Positions 35,095 to 42,960 are shown, counted from the stretch's first letter. The stretch: 60,994 nucleotides of DNA from JACQFZ01 sp045810625 (GCA_045810625.1 JBJMVQ010000034.1:1-60994); one strand, 5' to 3'. Notes: a model not told the origin generated them from the sequence alone. Program-made: numbers and translations.

Positions 35095-35571
35095 ATGTCG
35101 ACTCATGTTTGTTCGGTAACCTGGGCACGGCGCGACGGAGAGGCTTTTGTTGACGGCCGCTTCGCGCGCCGACATGAATGGCGCTTCGACGGCGGCGCGG
35201 TGGTTGCCGCTTCGGCGTCACCGCATATCGTGCCCGCGCCCTATTCGGTAGCCGAGCTCCTCGATCCCGAGGAGGCCTTTGTCGCCGCCCTCGCGAGCTG
35301 TCACATGCTTTTCTTTCTGCACCTCGCGGCCATGCGACAGTGGCGGGTCGATACCTATGACGATCAGGCCGTGGGTACGCTGACGGGAACGGCCATGCCC
35401 GATCGGTGGATGTCGGTCGTGCGGCTGCAGCCTCTTGTCACTTTTGCGGTGTCCGTACCCGATCTCGAAGAAATTCGCGAAGTCCATGAGGAAGCGGATT
35501 CGCTCTGCTTCCTCGCGCGGTCGGTGCGGACCGAGATCGTGATCGACCTCGAACGACAAAAGCTGCCGTGA
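35095..35571 (+). CDS. OsmC/Ohr family protein
   Basis: 158 residues with the two redox cysteines of the family: one in ALASCHMLFFLHL (about Cys68) and one in ADSLCFLARSV (about Cys138). OsmC/Ohr proteins reduce organic hydroperoxides through these thiols. ATG 35095 was chosen; a TTG at 35053 overlapping the previous stop (TTGA) is the alternative and adds 14 residues. Its place behind an O2-using enzyme fits protection from oxidants, or a tailoring role in sulfur chemistry. This is inference. Confidence 0.85.
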   Translation: MSTHVCSVTWARRDGEAFVDGRFARRHEWRFDGGAVVAASASPHIVPAPYSVAELLDPEEAFVAALASCHMLFFLHLAAMRQWRVDTYDDQAVGTLTGTAMPDRWMSVVRLQPLVTFAVSVPDLEEIREVHEEADSLCFLARSVRTEIVIDLERQKLP

Positions 35572-35858
35572 CACTCCACGCCGCCATGCCACTCGATCTC
35601 GCAAATAGAGCGACCACAGATGATCCCGTCATGCCCGAGCGCGCCGCGCGATCGGCCGGACCCGTCGCCGCACGCGTTCCGGTCTTTGAACCGCCGCCGT
35701 TCAAGGAGCTTCGAAAAACTGTTTTAACGCGTAGCTGGAGATCGATTGTGTTAACGGTCGTAGCTGTCGGTGCCCAGCTCGAAGATATGAAGTCTTCGTG
35801 CAGGAGGCAGGCAGACGACGAAGTCAGCAACATTGTCGGTATCCGGTCGAACACGTAG
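35568..35858 (+). CDS. Hypothetical 96-aa ORF overlapping the OsmC stop
   Basis: GTG 35568 overlaps the OsmC stop (GTGA). An alternative ATG lies at 35586. The product (MPLDLANRATTDDPVMPERAAR after the second Met) has a Pro/Ala-rich first half and a short hydrophobic run WRSIVLTVVAVGAQL, with no known family. Coupling favours a real gene, while the lack of similarity and the decaying surroundings argue against it. Confidence 0.3.
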   Translation: MTLHAAMPLDLANRATTDDPVMPERAARSAGPVAARVPVFEPPPFKELRKTVLTRSWRSIVLTVVAVGAQLEDMKSSCRRQADDEVSNIVGIRSNT

Positions 35859-36020
35859 AATCGATCGACGATGCGCGACTGACCGGTACGTCATCGGTCA
35901 GCGTGAATGAACGATAGGCGTGCTATCGAGCGCCTGGAAGCGCTAAGGAAGGCGTGGCCGTGTTTGCGCGAAGCGGCCAGTCGTAACCACCATGCGACCA
36001 CATCACTCAAGGAGCCCGTC

Positions 36021-36851
36021 ATGACCAACGAAGCAGTGTCGGCAACCCCCGAGCAAAGAGTCTCCAGGGGAGAATGGAGCAACGCCGAGGCGTACGAGAA
36101 ATATATCGGTAGATGGAGCAGGCCGGTTGCGCGTGAATTCGTCTCTTGGCTACGTCCAACCGACAATGCGCGATGGCTCGATGTGGGGTGCGGTACCGGC
36201 GCACTCAGCGAAGCCATTCTGAAATGGGCTAAGGGAGCGAGGGTGACGGCGCTCGATCGCTCCGCCTCTTATATGGCGTATGCCGTCCGCCTGCTCGCCG
36301 GACAGAACATCGAATTCCGCGAAGGTGACGCGCTTGCTCTCGATTTGCCGGACGAAAGCTTCGACTTTACGGTATCCGGGCTCATGCTCAATTTTGTCGC
36401 CGACGCTCACCTCGCTGTGACGCAGATGGCGCGTGTGACGCGGCGAGGCGGCACCGTTGGGGCTTATATCTGGGACTATGCTCAAGGCATGGAATTCCTT
36501 CGTGCGATCTGGAAGATCGCCTTCGTTCTCGACCCGAACGCCATCAATCACGATGAAGGACACCTTTCCCCGCTCTGCGGGACCGAACCGATGGCCAACC
36601 TGTTCAAGAACGCGGGGCTCGCCAACGTCGAGGCCAGACCATTTGTCATAGAAACGAAGTTTCCCAGCTTCGACGCGTACTGGGAACCGTTTCTCGGCGG
36701 CCAGGGGACGGTAGCAAGATATGTTATGTCCCTTACCCCGCAACGCCGCGCGGAGCTCCAGGACGGCGTGCGGAAGTCACTGACCTACGCCGAGGATGGT
36801 TCGATTTCCTTCAATGCCAGAGCTTGGGCTGTCCGCGGCAATCGCAAATAG
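36021..36851 (+). CDS. Class I SAM-dependent methyltransferase
   Basis: 276 residues from ATG 36021 behind AAGGAG. The SAM motif I is WLDVGCGTGALSEAI (about residue 50), followed by an acidic residue in VTALDRSASYM, FREGDALALDLPDESFD and the post-motif RRGGTVGAY. It resembles ubiquinone/menaquinone-type small-molecule methyltransferases. The substrate is unknown; in this setting O- or N-methylation of the product is plausible. It stands 160 bp after the previous frame and is the last intact gene of the first cluster half. Confidence 0.88.
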   Translation: MTNEAVSATPEQRVSRGEWSNAEAYEKYIGRWSRPVAREFVSWLRPTDNARWLDVGCGTGALSEAILKWAKGARVTALDRSASYMAYAVRLLAGQNIEFREGDALALDLPDESFDFTVSGLMLNFVADAHLAVTQMARVTRRGGTVGAYIWDYAQGMEFLRAIWKIAFVLDPNAINHDEGHLSPLCGTEPMANLFKNAGLANVEARPFVIETKFPSFDAYWEPFLGGQGTVARYVMSLTPQRRAELQDGVRKSLTYAEDGSISFNARAWAVRGNRK

Positions 36852-38355
36852 ATCCGATGCCGAAGGAGCCGTTCCGATCATCCAGGGAGGGCGAGAAAAG
36901 CGGGTAGGGGGATGAAATCAGCCTATCGCGACGCCGGCACAGCGATAAGGCGATCGCGGTGGGATTGTCGATCGAGCGCGCCGTAGCGCGCGGCTTTTCG
37001 CGGTTCGGCTATGGGCGCGCTCGCATCGCCGTAACTATTCCAACCGTTACCAGGACAACGCCTGTTATCACGACGACGCCGAGTATCTCCGATAACAAGG
37101 GGAATCGCGGCGATCGTCGTGATACACGGGACCGCGGCGGTGAACAACGCGGTTTCCGTGGCGCCCGGCGAGGCGGCCGCGCGCGCGTAGATACCGACGA
37201 CATGGCGAGCTTCCGGGAACACTGGGTGACCCCGCTGACCCATTCAATCGAGATCGACGTCATCTTCTGGTCTTCAACCTTACCCTATCTCCAGGCCTTG
37301 GGATCGGGCGCCGTTCGTTGGCAGAATAGAGCGGCAATGCGAAGAGCAGGCGGGTGCGCCGCGACTACACGGCCCTGATCGGTCTTCTCGACGAGTTCGG
37401 TATCAAAGACAAGATCGACTTCGCTTTCGATTGGTCCGTCGATCCAATGCGCCCGGTGACGGCCGCGCCGGCTCCCCCGCATCGGTCGCTGGTCGCGATC
37501 GCCGCGTCGCAGAGCGGTGATCGAGCACGATTCGGCGAAGCGTTTTCAACACTGCCCTCTCTGATTGTTCGAAGATCGGTTCCCTCGTTCGCAATCGTTG
37601 GCAAACGTGCAGCGCGAACGAGCGGCGCAGCATTTACGTCTCGTGCTTGGCGCAATGGACATACCGGTAGCCGCCGAATGCGCGCGTGGGTGGCGACGCG
37701 AGCTCGCTTTCAACCGAGCCTTGCTCAACCTGCCGTTATCACCTTGGCCCGACAATCGTAGTCACTCTGTATCTTTCGCAAGACCAGCATACCTACGAAT
37801 GTCGTGCTATTCGACATCTCGACTAAGAGTTTGATGCGCTCGCAATCGCAATAAACGATCTCATCGCGCGTGCGTCGAAATCACGAAGCGCGTATCGGCA
37901 CCTCGCTCTTTGGCTGATTTCCTTCGCGTAATTTTCGAAAAAAATATTAAAGCGAGTGGCGCGACGTCATCGGCGCATTTCGAGTTGCATGGAGCAAAGT
38001 CGCGTTCGCAGTGAATTGCGAGTGCATGCCGATGCGACGAACGAAGACCGACGAAGTCGGCGCGTGTGCAGCAGCAAGCAACGATGGACTACTCCAGAAG
38101 CGGTAGTGCGAGTCGGCGCGTCATGTGCGAGGCGCACTTAAGTAAAAAATTCATAAAACATTCCATCGCGCGGTTGTAAGTGATCGGCTCGGTGGGCGTC
38201 ATCGCTTATCGAGCAGCTTCGTTATAACGTCGACATTGTTTCTTGAGTCGCGCGCGTAAACGTGAGTCGATATGCACTGTCGTTTTGTTTTGAAATGTGC
38301 GATTCGTTTTTTCAACGCGCGCATCTCAACGAAACGATTAATCGCGAAAACTTCG
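36852..38355. other. 1.5-kb gap: decayed coding debris, then AT-richer upstream region of the halogenase operon
   Basis: From 36852 to about 37760 several frames carry broken coding-like pieces, e.g. YTALIGLLDEFGIKDKIDFA at 37360-37420 and AAQHLRLVLGAMDIPV at 37620-37670 in a different frame. This suggests a frameshifted, dead gene; the second piece hints at a regulatory-type protein, but no family is claimed. From about 37800 to 38355 the DNA is AT-richer, with few codons and small inverted repeats (CCGAC-GAA-GTCGG at 38048-38060, and TTGC-ATGGA-GCAA at 37985-37997). No intact gene is seen. Confidence 0.6.
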
Positions 38356-38385
38356 TTGACAACTGAAAGCAGCGAGAGTTAGATT
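38356..38385 (+). promoter_or_regulatory. Candidate sigma-70 promoter of the halogenase operon
   Basis: Perfect -35 TTGACA at 38356-38361, 18-bp spacer, -10 TAGATT at 38380-38385 (4 of 6). The predicted start, about 38391-38393, is right at the first leader hairpin. The stretch before it is AT-rich. The same -10 sequence recurs in altered form at 38611 without a -35. Confidence 0.6.
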
Positions 38386-38393
38386 TCAACCTT

Positions 38394-38431
38394 GCAGCAG
38401 GGAAGCTGCGCCGTTGCAGAAGGGAAGCTGC
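38394..38431 (+). promoter_or_regulatory. Leader hairpins A1 and A2 with AGGGAA loops (CsrA/RsmA-type)
   Basis: A1 (38394-38409) is GCAGC - AGGGAA - GCTGC. A2 (38416-38431) is GCAG(A) - AGGGAA - (G)CTGC with one mismatch at the top of the stem. Both display the ANGGAN hexaloop known for CsrA/RsmA targets. A2 ends four bases before an ATG (38435) that opens only a short degraded frame. The pair is the upstream copy of B1/B2. Confidence 0.65.
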
Positions 38432-38434
38432 CGT

Positions 38435-38600
38435 ATGTGCCAACATCTCCTCGGATCATCCAGGGCACTCGCCCGGGCCATTCTGTTCAATGCTCCCCAT
38501 CGATACGTGCGTCAGCGTCGACTACGCTGCCCTTGCCTGTTTCAGCACGCGATCTCGCCGCGCGAGCGGCGAGATCGCGTGAATCTGCAAACCGCATGGT
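38435..38600 (+). pseudogene. Degraded duplicate of the start of the adenylation gene
   Basis: Aligns with the leader and first 45 or so codons of the adenylation gene at an offset of 228-231 bp. Both copies share TTGCAGCA.GGAAGCTGC, ATG..CAACA, ATCGATACG.GCGTCAGC and GACTACGC. The duplicate reads MCQHLLGSSRALARAILF in place of MRQHVIEAIGAHARNT, then is frame-shifted and interrupted. The duplication includes the -10 region, so it begins near 38379. Confidence 0.7.
38548..38579. repeat. Perfect 14-bp hairpin with GCGA tetraloop in the leader
   Basis: CGCGATCTCGCCGC - GCGA - GCGGCGAGATCGCG. A GNRA-type loop on a 14-bp GC-rich stem is exceptionally stable. It lies between the promoter and the adenylation gene, in the degraded duplicate, and is absent from the intact copy. 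There is no U-tract. It may slow transcription, protect RNA or be recombination debris. Confidence 0.75.
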
Positions 38601-38624
38601 GATCGCAACTTAGTTTTGAACGTT

Positions 38625-38659
38625 GCAGCACGGAAGCTGCTGCGCAGCATGGAGGCTGC
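38625..38659 (+). promoter_or_regulatory. Leader hairpins B1 and B2 with ANGGAN loops; B2 holds the ribosome site
   Basis: B1 (38625-38640) is GCAGC - ACGGAA - GCTGC. B2 (38644-38659) is GCAGC - ATGGAG - GCTGC. The Shine-Dalgarno GGAGG of the adenylation gene (38651-38655) is partly in the B2 loop, 7 nt before ATG 38663. The two GGA triplets are 19 nt apart, suitable for one CsrA dimer to bridge. The architecture matches known CsrA/RsmA repression sites; binding itself is inferred. Confidence 0.72.
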
Positions 38660-38662
38660 CGC

Positions 38663-40249
38663 ATGCGTCAACACGTCATCGAAGCGATCGGCGCGCACGC
38701 CCGAAACACGCCGAACAAGTGCGCACTAATCGATACGCGCGTCAGCATCGACTACGCGACGCTCGACCGTTTCAGCACTCGTTTCGCGCTGCGCCTGCGC
38801 GAACTCGGGTGCGCGCCGGGGAACCGGGTGGTGATGCTGGCGAGTCGACGCGCCACAACGGTGGCGGCGATTCTAGGCACTTTCAAGGCAGGCGGCGTTC
38901 ACGTTCCGCTCGATCCCCGCATGCCGGTCGGCCGATTGCAGTACATCCTGGCCGACGTTGCCCCGACCATCGTGATCACCGAAGAAGAGCTGCGCGATAC
39001 CGTCGCGGCGCATCTCGCTAAGCGTGTGGACATCTTGCTGGTGAGCGACCTCGAGCGGCTGTTGTTGGAAGAATCCGAGCGAGGCGATACGCCGGCGGCC
39101 GCAGCGCAGCTTCCAGTACCGCAGCTGGACGTCCCGGCATATTGCATTTACACGTCGGGTTCGACGGGGCGACCCAAGGGTGTCGTTATTCAGCACCGCA
39201 GTATCGCCGATTTCTTCGATGGTACCCGCGAGGTCTACGACGTCACAGCCGATTCCGTGTGCGCCAGCTTCTCTCCGTTGAACTTCGACGTGTATCTCAT
39301 GGATATGCTGTTTCCGCTCGCCCAAGGCGCGCGAGTGTATGCGTACGACGACGTGATCGTGCCCGATCTCATGTTCGAGACGATTCGCGCGCACGGCGTC
39401 ACGCACTTTTCCGCGTGGGGGCTGATGCTCGGCCTTATCGCGCAGGCAGCCGACTTCGAGACGGCGCCGCTTCCACATTTGAAGACCATTTTGACCGGCA
39501 CCGACGTCCCGGACGTCAAGACGGTGCAGCGCTGGCTGCGCAAGAATCCGGGCGTCAAAGTGATCAACGCGTACGGGCCGACCGAAGTCACCTGTGCGGC
39601 CACCGCCCACGTGATCACCGAGATCGAGCCGGACCGGCAGCAACTCTATCCGATCGGAAAACCGCTAAAGCACGTGCAGGCCTTTCTGCTCGACGATCAA
39701 GGGGCGCGCATCGACGCACCCAATGTACCCGGCGAGCTGCTGCTCGGTGGAACCCAGGTGATGACCGGCTACTGGAACCTGGTCGAGGAGACTGCCGCCA
39801 GGCTGACGTATTTCGACGGCGTCCGCTGTTATCGCACCGGCGACGTCTGTACCTATCTCGATGACGGCAGCATCTTCTACATCGGCCGCAAGGACAACGA
39901 GGTGAAGATCGGCGGCTACCGGGTCCACCTCAACGAAATTCAGCGCGTAATCAACAGCGTTGCGCACGTGCATGCCTCCGAAGTGGTCCTGCTCGAAACC
40001 AAGTACGGAGAAAAGATCCTGGCGGCGGGTGTTCTTCTCGATAAGGAAGGCCGAAAGCTTCAGGTCGATCGGCAAGTCGAGCTGATCAAGCGCCGTCTGA
40101 TGGAGGAGCTGCCGGGCTACATGGTGCCTCGCTACGTGACGGTTCTCGACCAGTTCCCGCAGCTGTCGTCGGGTAAAACAGACCGGAAGATGCTCCTATC
40201 GATACTCGAAAATCACATGAACCGAGAAAGGCAGGTGATGACCCAATGA
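38663..40249 (+). CDS. Free-standing amino-acid adenylation enzyme
   Basis: 528 residues: one complete adenylation domain with no condensation or carrier domain. Core motifs are YTSGSTGRPKGV (about 165), NAYGPTEVTCAAT, ELLLGGTQVMTGYWN, YRTGDVCTYLDDGSIFYIGR.KDNEVKIGGYRV and the C-terminal lysine in SSGKTDRK. A manual specificity code of D-V-M-S-L-G-A-C-A-K matches no code known to me; it suggests an aliphatic pocket. Its stop overlaps the next carrier protein gene (ATGA). By analogy with SyrB1, CytC1 and BarD it should load one amino acid onto that carrier for the halogenase. It is first in the operon, behind the GGA hairpin leader. Confidence 0.92.
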   Translation: MRQHVIEAIGAHARNTPNKCALIDTRVSIDYATLDRFSTRFALRLRELGCAPGNRVVMLASRRATTVAAILGTFKAGGVHVPLDPRMPVGRLQYILADVAPTIVITEEELRDTVAAHLAKRVDILLVSDLERLLLEESERGDTPAAAAQLPVPQLDVPAYCIYTSGSTGRPKGVVIQHRSIADFFDGTREVYDVTADSVCASFSPLNFDVYLMDMLFPLAQGARVYAYDDVIVPDLMFETIRAHGVTHFSAWGLMLGLIAQAADFETAPLPHLKTILTGTDVPDVKTVQRWLRKNPGVKVINAYGPTEVTCAATAHVITEIEPDRQQLYPIGKPLKHVQAFLLDDQGARIDAPNVPGELLLGGTQVMTGYWNLVEETAARLTYFDGVRCYRTGDVCTYLDDGSIFYIGRKDNEVKIGGYRVHLNEIQRVINSVAHVHASEVVLLETKYGEKILAAGVLLDKEGRKLQVDRQVELIKRRLMEELPGYMVPRYVTVLDQFPQLSSGKTDRKMLLSILENHMNRERQVMTQ

Positions 40250-40533
40250 AAACCGAAGCGATACTGATTCAGATCCTAGAGAACGTGATCGGCGTCAAGA
40301 ACGTGAGCCGCGACGCGCGGTATCTGGACATCGGCGGCAACTCGCTGAATCTGGTCGAGGTCCTGAAGCAAATCAAGGACAGACTCGGCGTAGCGCCGCC
40401 GCCGCGCATTTTCTTCGACAAGTCGCGCTCGACGGTCGCAGCCATCAGCGCCGAGATCGACTCCCTACGGCAGGACAGCCGTCCGACCGTCCAACGCGAG
40501 GACAGCCGTTCGACCGTGTCAGCCACCAACTAA
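40246..40533 (+). CDS. Peptidyl carrier protein for the halogenase system
   Basis: 95 residues, with the phosphopantetheine Ser33 in LDIGGNSLNLVEVL. After residue 75 the protein has a tail with a short repeat (RQDSRPTVQ / REDSRSTVS), reflecting a duplicated GAGGACAGCCGT-like unit at about 40471-40520. It is coupled to the adenylation gene by a 4-bp overlap and is followed 31 bp later by the halogenase. SyrB2-type halogenases act on aminoacyl thioesters on such a carrier. Confidence 0.9.
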   Translation: MKTEAILIQILENVIGVKNVSRDARYLDIGGNSLNLVEVLKQIKDRLGVAPPPRIFFDKSRSTVAAISAEIDSLRQDSRPTVQREDSRSTVSATN

Positions 40534-40564
40534 GCATCGATTTAGTTACCACAGGAGAAGTCAC

Positions 40565-41476
40565 ATGGAACAGACCTATTACCTGACGGAAGAACAGAAG
40601 AAATTCTTCTACGAAAACGGCTACGCCGGGCCGTTCACGCTGTACGAGCCGGAAGAAATGACGCGTATCTGGGAAGAAGTACGCATGGATCTTCTGGACA
40701 CGACGAACGCGTGCTTCCCGAACAGCAAGCTCAACTACGATCGGCACCTCGACCTGGTCGCGCTGAGCGAGGCGAGCAGCCATCCGCGGATCGTGCATCG
40801 TATCTCGAGCATCCTCGGTCCCGATGTGTTGAGCTGGCGTACCGAGTGGTTCCCGAAGTATCCGGGCGACGAAGGCACCGACTGGCACCAGGCGGAAAGC
40901 TTCGTCGAGTTCGAAGGCACCGAGAAACTGTTTCCGACGGAACCGGAAGAAGGCCGGCCCTGGGAGCTGACCGCGTGGATCGCGATGAGCGAGGCGACGA
41001 AGCAAAACGGCTGCTTGAAGCTCATGCCGGGCAGCCATCGGATCTGGTACTTCGACGAGAAGCGCAACATCCGTTTCGAGCCGGAAAACTTCAACAAGCG
41101 CACGCTGGACGACGGGACCAAGTCGGGGTTCTACGGCTACGACTACGAGAAGCTGAAGCTCGATCCGAACTGGAAGCCGGATGAGGAGAAGGCCGTTCAC
41201 ATGGAAGTGAAGCCCGGTCAATTCTTCATCTTCACGTCGCGCTGCATGCACGGCTCCAACCCCAACACGACCAAGTCCTCGGTGCGCTTCGGCTGGGCGT
41301 CGCGCTACGTGCCGACCCACGTGAAGGTGTACGCGGGCCAGGAGTCGTTCCATCACTTCGGCGAAACGCTGCCGCTCAACAAGTATTACACCGTGCTGGT
41401 CCACGGCGAGAACCGCTATCGGCACAACCGCGTGCGCATGCCGCTTAAGCGGCGGGCGACGGCCGCGGTAGCGTAG
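40565..41476 (+). CDS. SyrB2-type Fe(II)/2-oxoglutarate-dependent halogenase
   Basis: 303 residues, normal for SyrB2/CytC3/CmaB/BarB. Near-identical family stretches are EWFPKYPGDEGTDWHQAESF, GFYGYDYEKLKLD, WKPDEEKAV and FGWASRYVP. The facial triad of related hydroxylases (HxD...H) is altered to H108-Q-A110...H229; the Ala in place of Asp opens the site for chloride and is the hallmark of this halogenase group. Arg241 and Arg247 fit 2-oxoglutarate and chloride binding. It should chlorinate an unactivated carbon of the aminoacyl group on the preceding PCP. The ATG follows AGGAGAAG. Confidence 0.95.
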   Translation: MEQTYYLTEEQKKFFYENGYAGPFTLYEPEEMTRIWEEVRMDLLDTTNACFPNSKLNYDRHLDLVALSEASSHPRIVHRISSILGPDVLSWRTEWFPKYPGDEGTDWHQAESFVEFEGTEKLFPTEPEEGRPWELTAWIAMSEATKQNGCLKLMPGSHRIWYFDEKRNIRFEPENFNKRTLDDGTKSGFYGYDYEKLKLDPNWKPDEEKAVHMEVKPGQFFIFTSRCMHGSNPNTTKSSVRFGWASRYVPTHVKVYAGQESFHHFGETLPLNKYYTVLVHGENRYRHNRVRMPLKRRATAAVA

Positions 41477-41492
41477 AGCCGGGCAATCCTTG

Positions 41493-42299
41493 ATGAAAAC
41501 AAGTTCTCCCTGGTTTGTATTCTGCAACGAGCAGAGGAAGCGTGAAGCGCAGTTTCGTTTGTTCTGCTTTCACTACGCGGGCAGCGGCGGCTCCATCTTT
41601 CGATCTTGGACGAAATGGTTGTCGGACGAGGTCGAACTGGTGGCGGTGCAGCTGCCCGGCAGGGAGGACCGTCTGGACGAGCCGCTTCTCCATTCGATGG
41701 AGCTCGTCACGACGCCGCTTGCAGAGGCACTGCCCCCGTTGCTCGACAAGCCCTTCGCATTCTTCGGGCACAGCACGGGGGCGGTGATTTGTTTCGAGCT
41801 CGCTCGGGTGCTTCGCCGGCGCACACTGCCCGAGCCGCGATTGTTGATCGCGTCGAGCCAGAATGCTCCGTACGTCAAGCCGCCGGTGATACGGCATCGG
41901 ATGTCCGATCCCGAATTCATCGAAGTCCTTCGCGGTTGCAACGGAACTCCGGAAGTCGTTCTCAAGAATCCTCCGTTGCTCGAATTACTGCTGCCGCGAA
42001 TCCGCGCCGACGGCGCCATATACGAAACCTATTGCTACGAACAGCAGGAACCGTTGAGTTGCCGCATCGTCGTGTTTCACGGCGTCGACGACACGCTCGT
42101 CGACAATGCGGGACTCGCGGCATGGAAAACCGAAACACGAGACAGCTTCGACCGCTACGGCTTTCCGGGCGGTCACTTTTTCATACACGACGTAGAGGAG
42201 GCGGTAGTCGAGCGGATCAACCAAGAGCTCAAGCCGTTCTTGGACGAGCGGACGTGTTCCAACGGAGAACAGAGATATGGTGCAGTGGAAAACAGATGA
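41493..42299 (+). CDS. Type II thioesterase (first)
   Basis: 268 residues with type II TE signatures: FRLFCFHYAGSGGSIF, VQLPGREDRLDEP, the nucleophile FFGHSTGAV (Thr where GHSMG is usual), Asp in FHGVDDTLVD and His in FPGGHFFIHD. Such enzymes remove stalled acyl groups from carrier proteins, or release or transfer the product as SyrC does. Its 3' end overlaps the RraA-like gene by 23 bp. A second TE at 43922 is clearly a paralogue of about the same length. Confidence 0.92.
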   Translation: MKTSSPWFVFCNEQRKREAQFRLFCFHYAGSGGSIFRSWTKWLSDEVELVAVQLPGREDRLDEPLLHSMELVTTPLAEALPPLLDKPFAFFGHSTGAVICFELARVLRRRTLPEPRLLIASSQNAPYVKPPVIRHRMSDPEFIEVLRGCNGTPEVVLKNPPLLELLLPRIRADGAIYETYCYEQQEPLSCRIVVFHGVDDTLVDNAGLAAWKTETRDSFDRYGFPGGHFFIHDVEEAVVERINQELKPFLDERTCSNGEQRYGAVENR

Positions 42300-42960
42300 A
42301 GAATTATTCGCACTGATGCGGGCCGAGCTCGCAACTTGTCCCGTGAGCGACGTCATGGAGCGGCTCGGTTTTCGATTTCCGATGCTGCCGCCCGAGATTC
42401 AACCCCTGCGCAGCGATCTCGTCATGATCGGGCGCGCGATGCCCGTGCAGGACGAAGCGCCGATTCCCTATGGTGCGCCGGCCCGTTTCGACACCAAGCC
42501 CTTCGGCTTGATGTTCGAATCGATCGACGCGCTCCGTCCGAACGAGGTTTACATCGCGAGCGGAGGACCGACGTATTCAGCGCGATTCGGCGAGTTCCTA
42601 ACCCTGAGGGCTCGGAAACTCGGCGCCGCCGGCGCGGTCCTCAACGCGCACATTCGCGATGGCAACGGCATTCGAGCGCTGAACCTGCCGGTTTTTGCTC
42701 GGGGCTCCTACGCGTACGGTCTGCAGGGACGGCACAACGTCGTCGACTACCGCTGCTCGATCACGATCGGGAAAGTTCGCATCCGACCCGGCGATTTGAT
42801 CTTTGGCGACGGCGACGGCGTCTGCGTGATTCCGCGCGAGGCCGAGAAAGAGATCATCCATAAAGCGATCGAAAAGAACCGCATGGAAAAGAACGTCCGC
42901 AAAGAGCTGGAAGCCGGTCACAGCATCAGCGACGCCTTCAAAAAGCACGGCGTGATGTAG
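42277..42960 (+). CDS. RraA-like aldolase/decarboxylase (HMG aldolase family)
   Basis: 227 residues with the RraA/4-hydroxy-4-methyl-2-oxoglutarate aldolase fold: VSDVMERLGF near the start, GAVLNAHIRDGNGIRAL with the conserved R-D, NLPVFARGSYAYG and GDLIFGDGDGVCVIP. In the usual GDGAVRD motif the residues are changed to LNAHIRDGN. Family enzymes cleave or decarboxylate 2-oxo acids with a divalent metal. In this operon it may act on a chain-extended oxo-acid or a halogenated hydroxy-oxo acid, but nothing proves it. It overlaps the thioesterase gene by 23 bp. Confidence 0.85.
   Translation: MVQWKTDEELFALMRAELATCPVSDVMERLGFRFPMLPPEIQPLRSDLVMIGRAMPVQDEAPIPYGAPARFDTKPFGLMFESIDALRPNEVYIASGGPTYSARFGEFLTLRARKLGAAGAVLNAHIRDGNGIRALNLPVFARGSYAYGLQGRHNVVDYRCSITIGKVRIRPGDLIFGDGDGVCVIPREAEKEIIHKAIEKNRMEKNVRKELEAGHSISDAFKKHGVM

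Noticed and set aside
40565..41476. Ordinary phytanoyl-CoA-type hydroxylase
   Set aside because: The metal-binding Asp is replaced by Ala (H108-Q-A110) and the surrounding sequence matches SyrB2-type halogenases.
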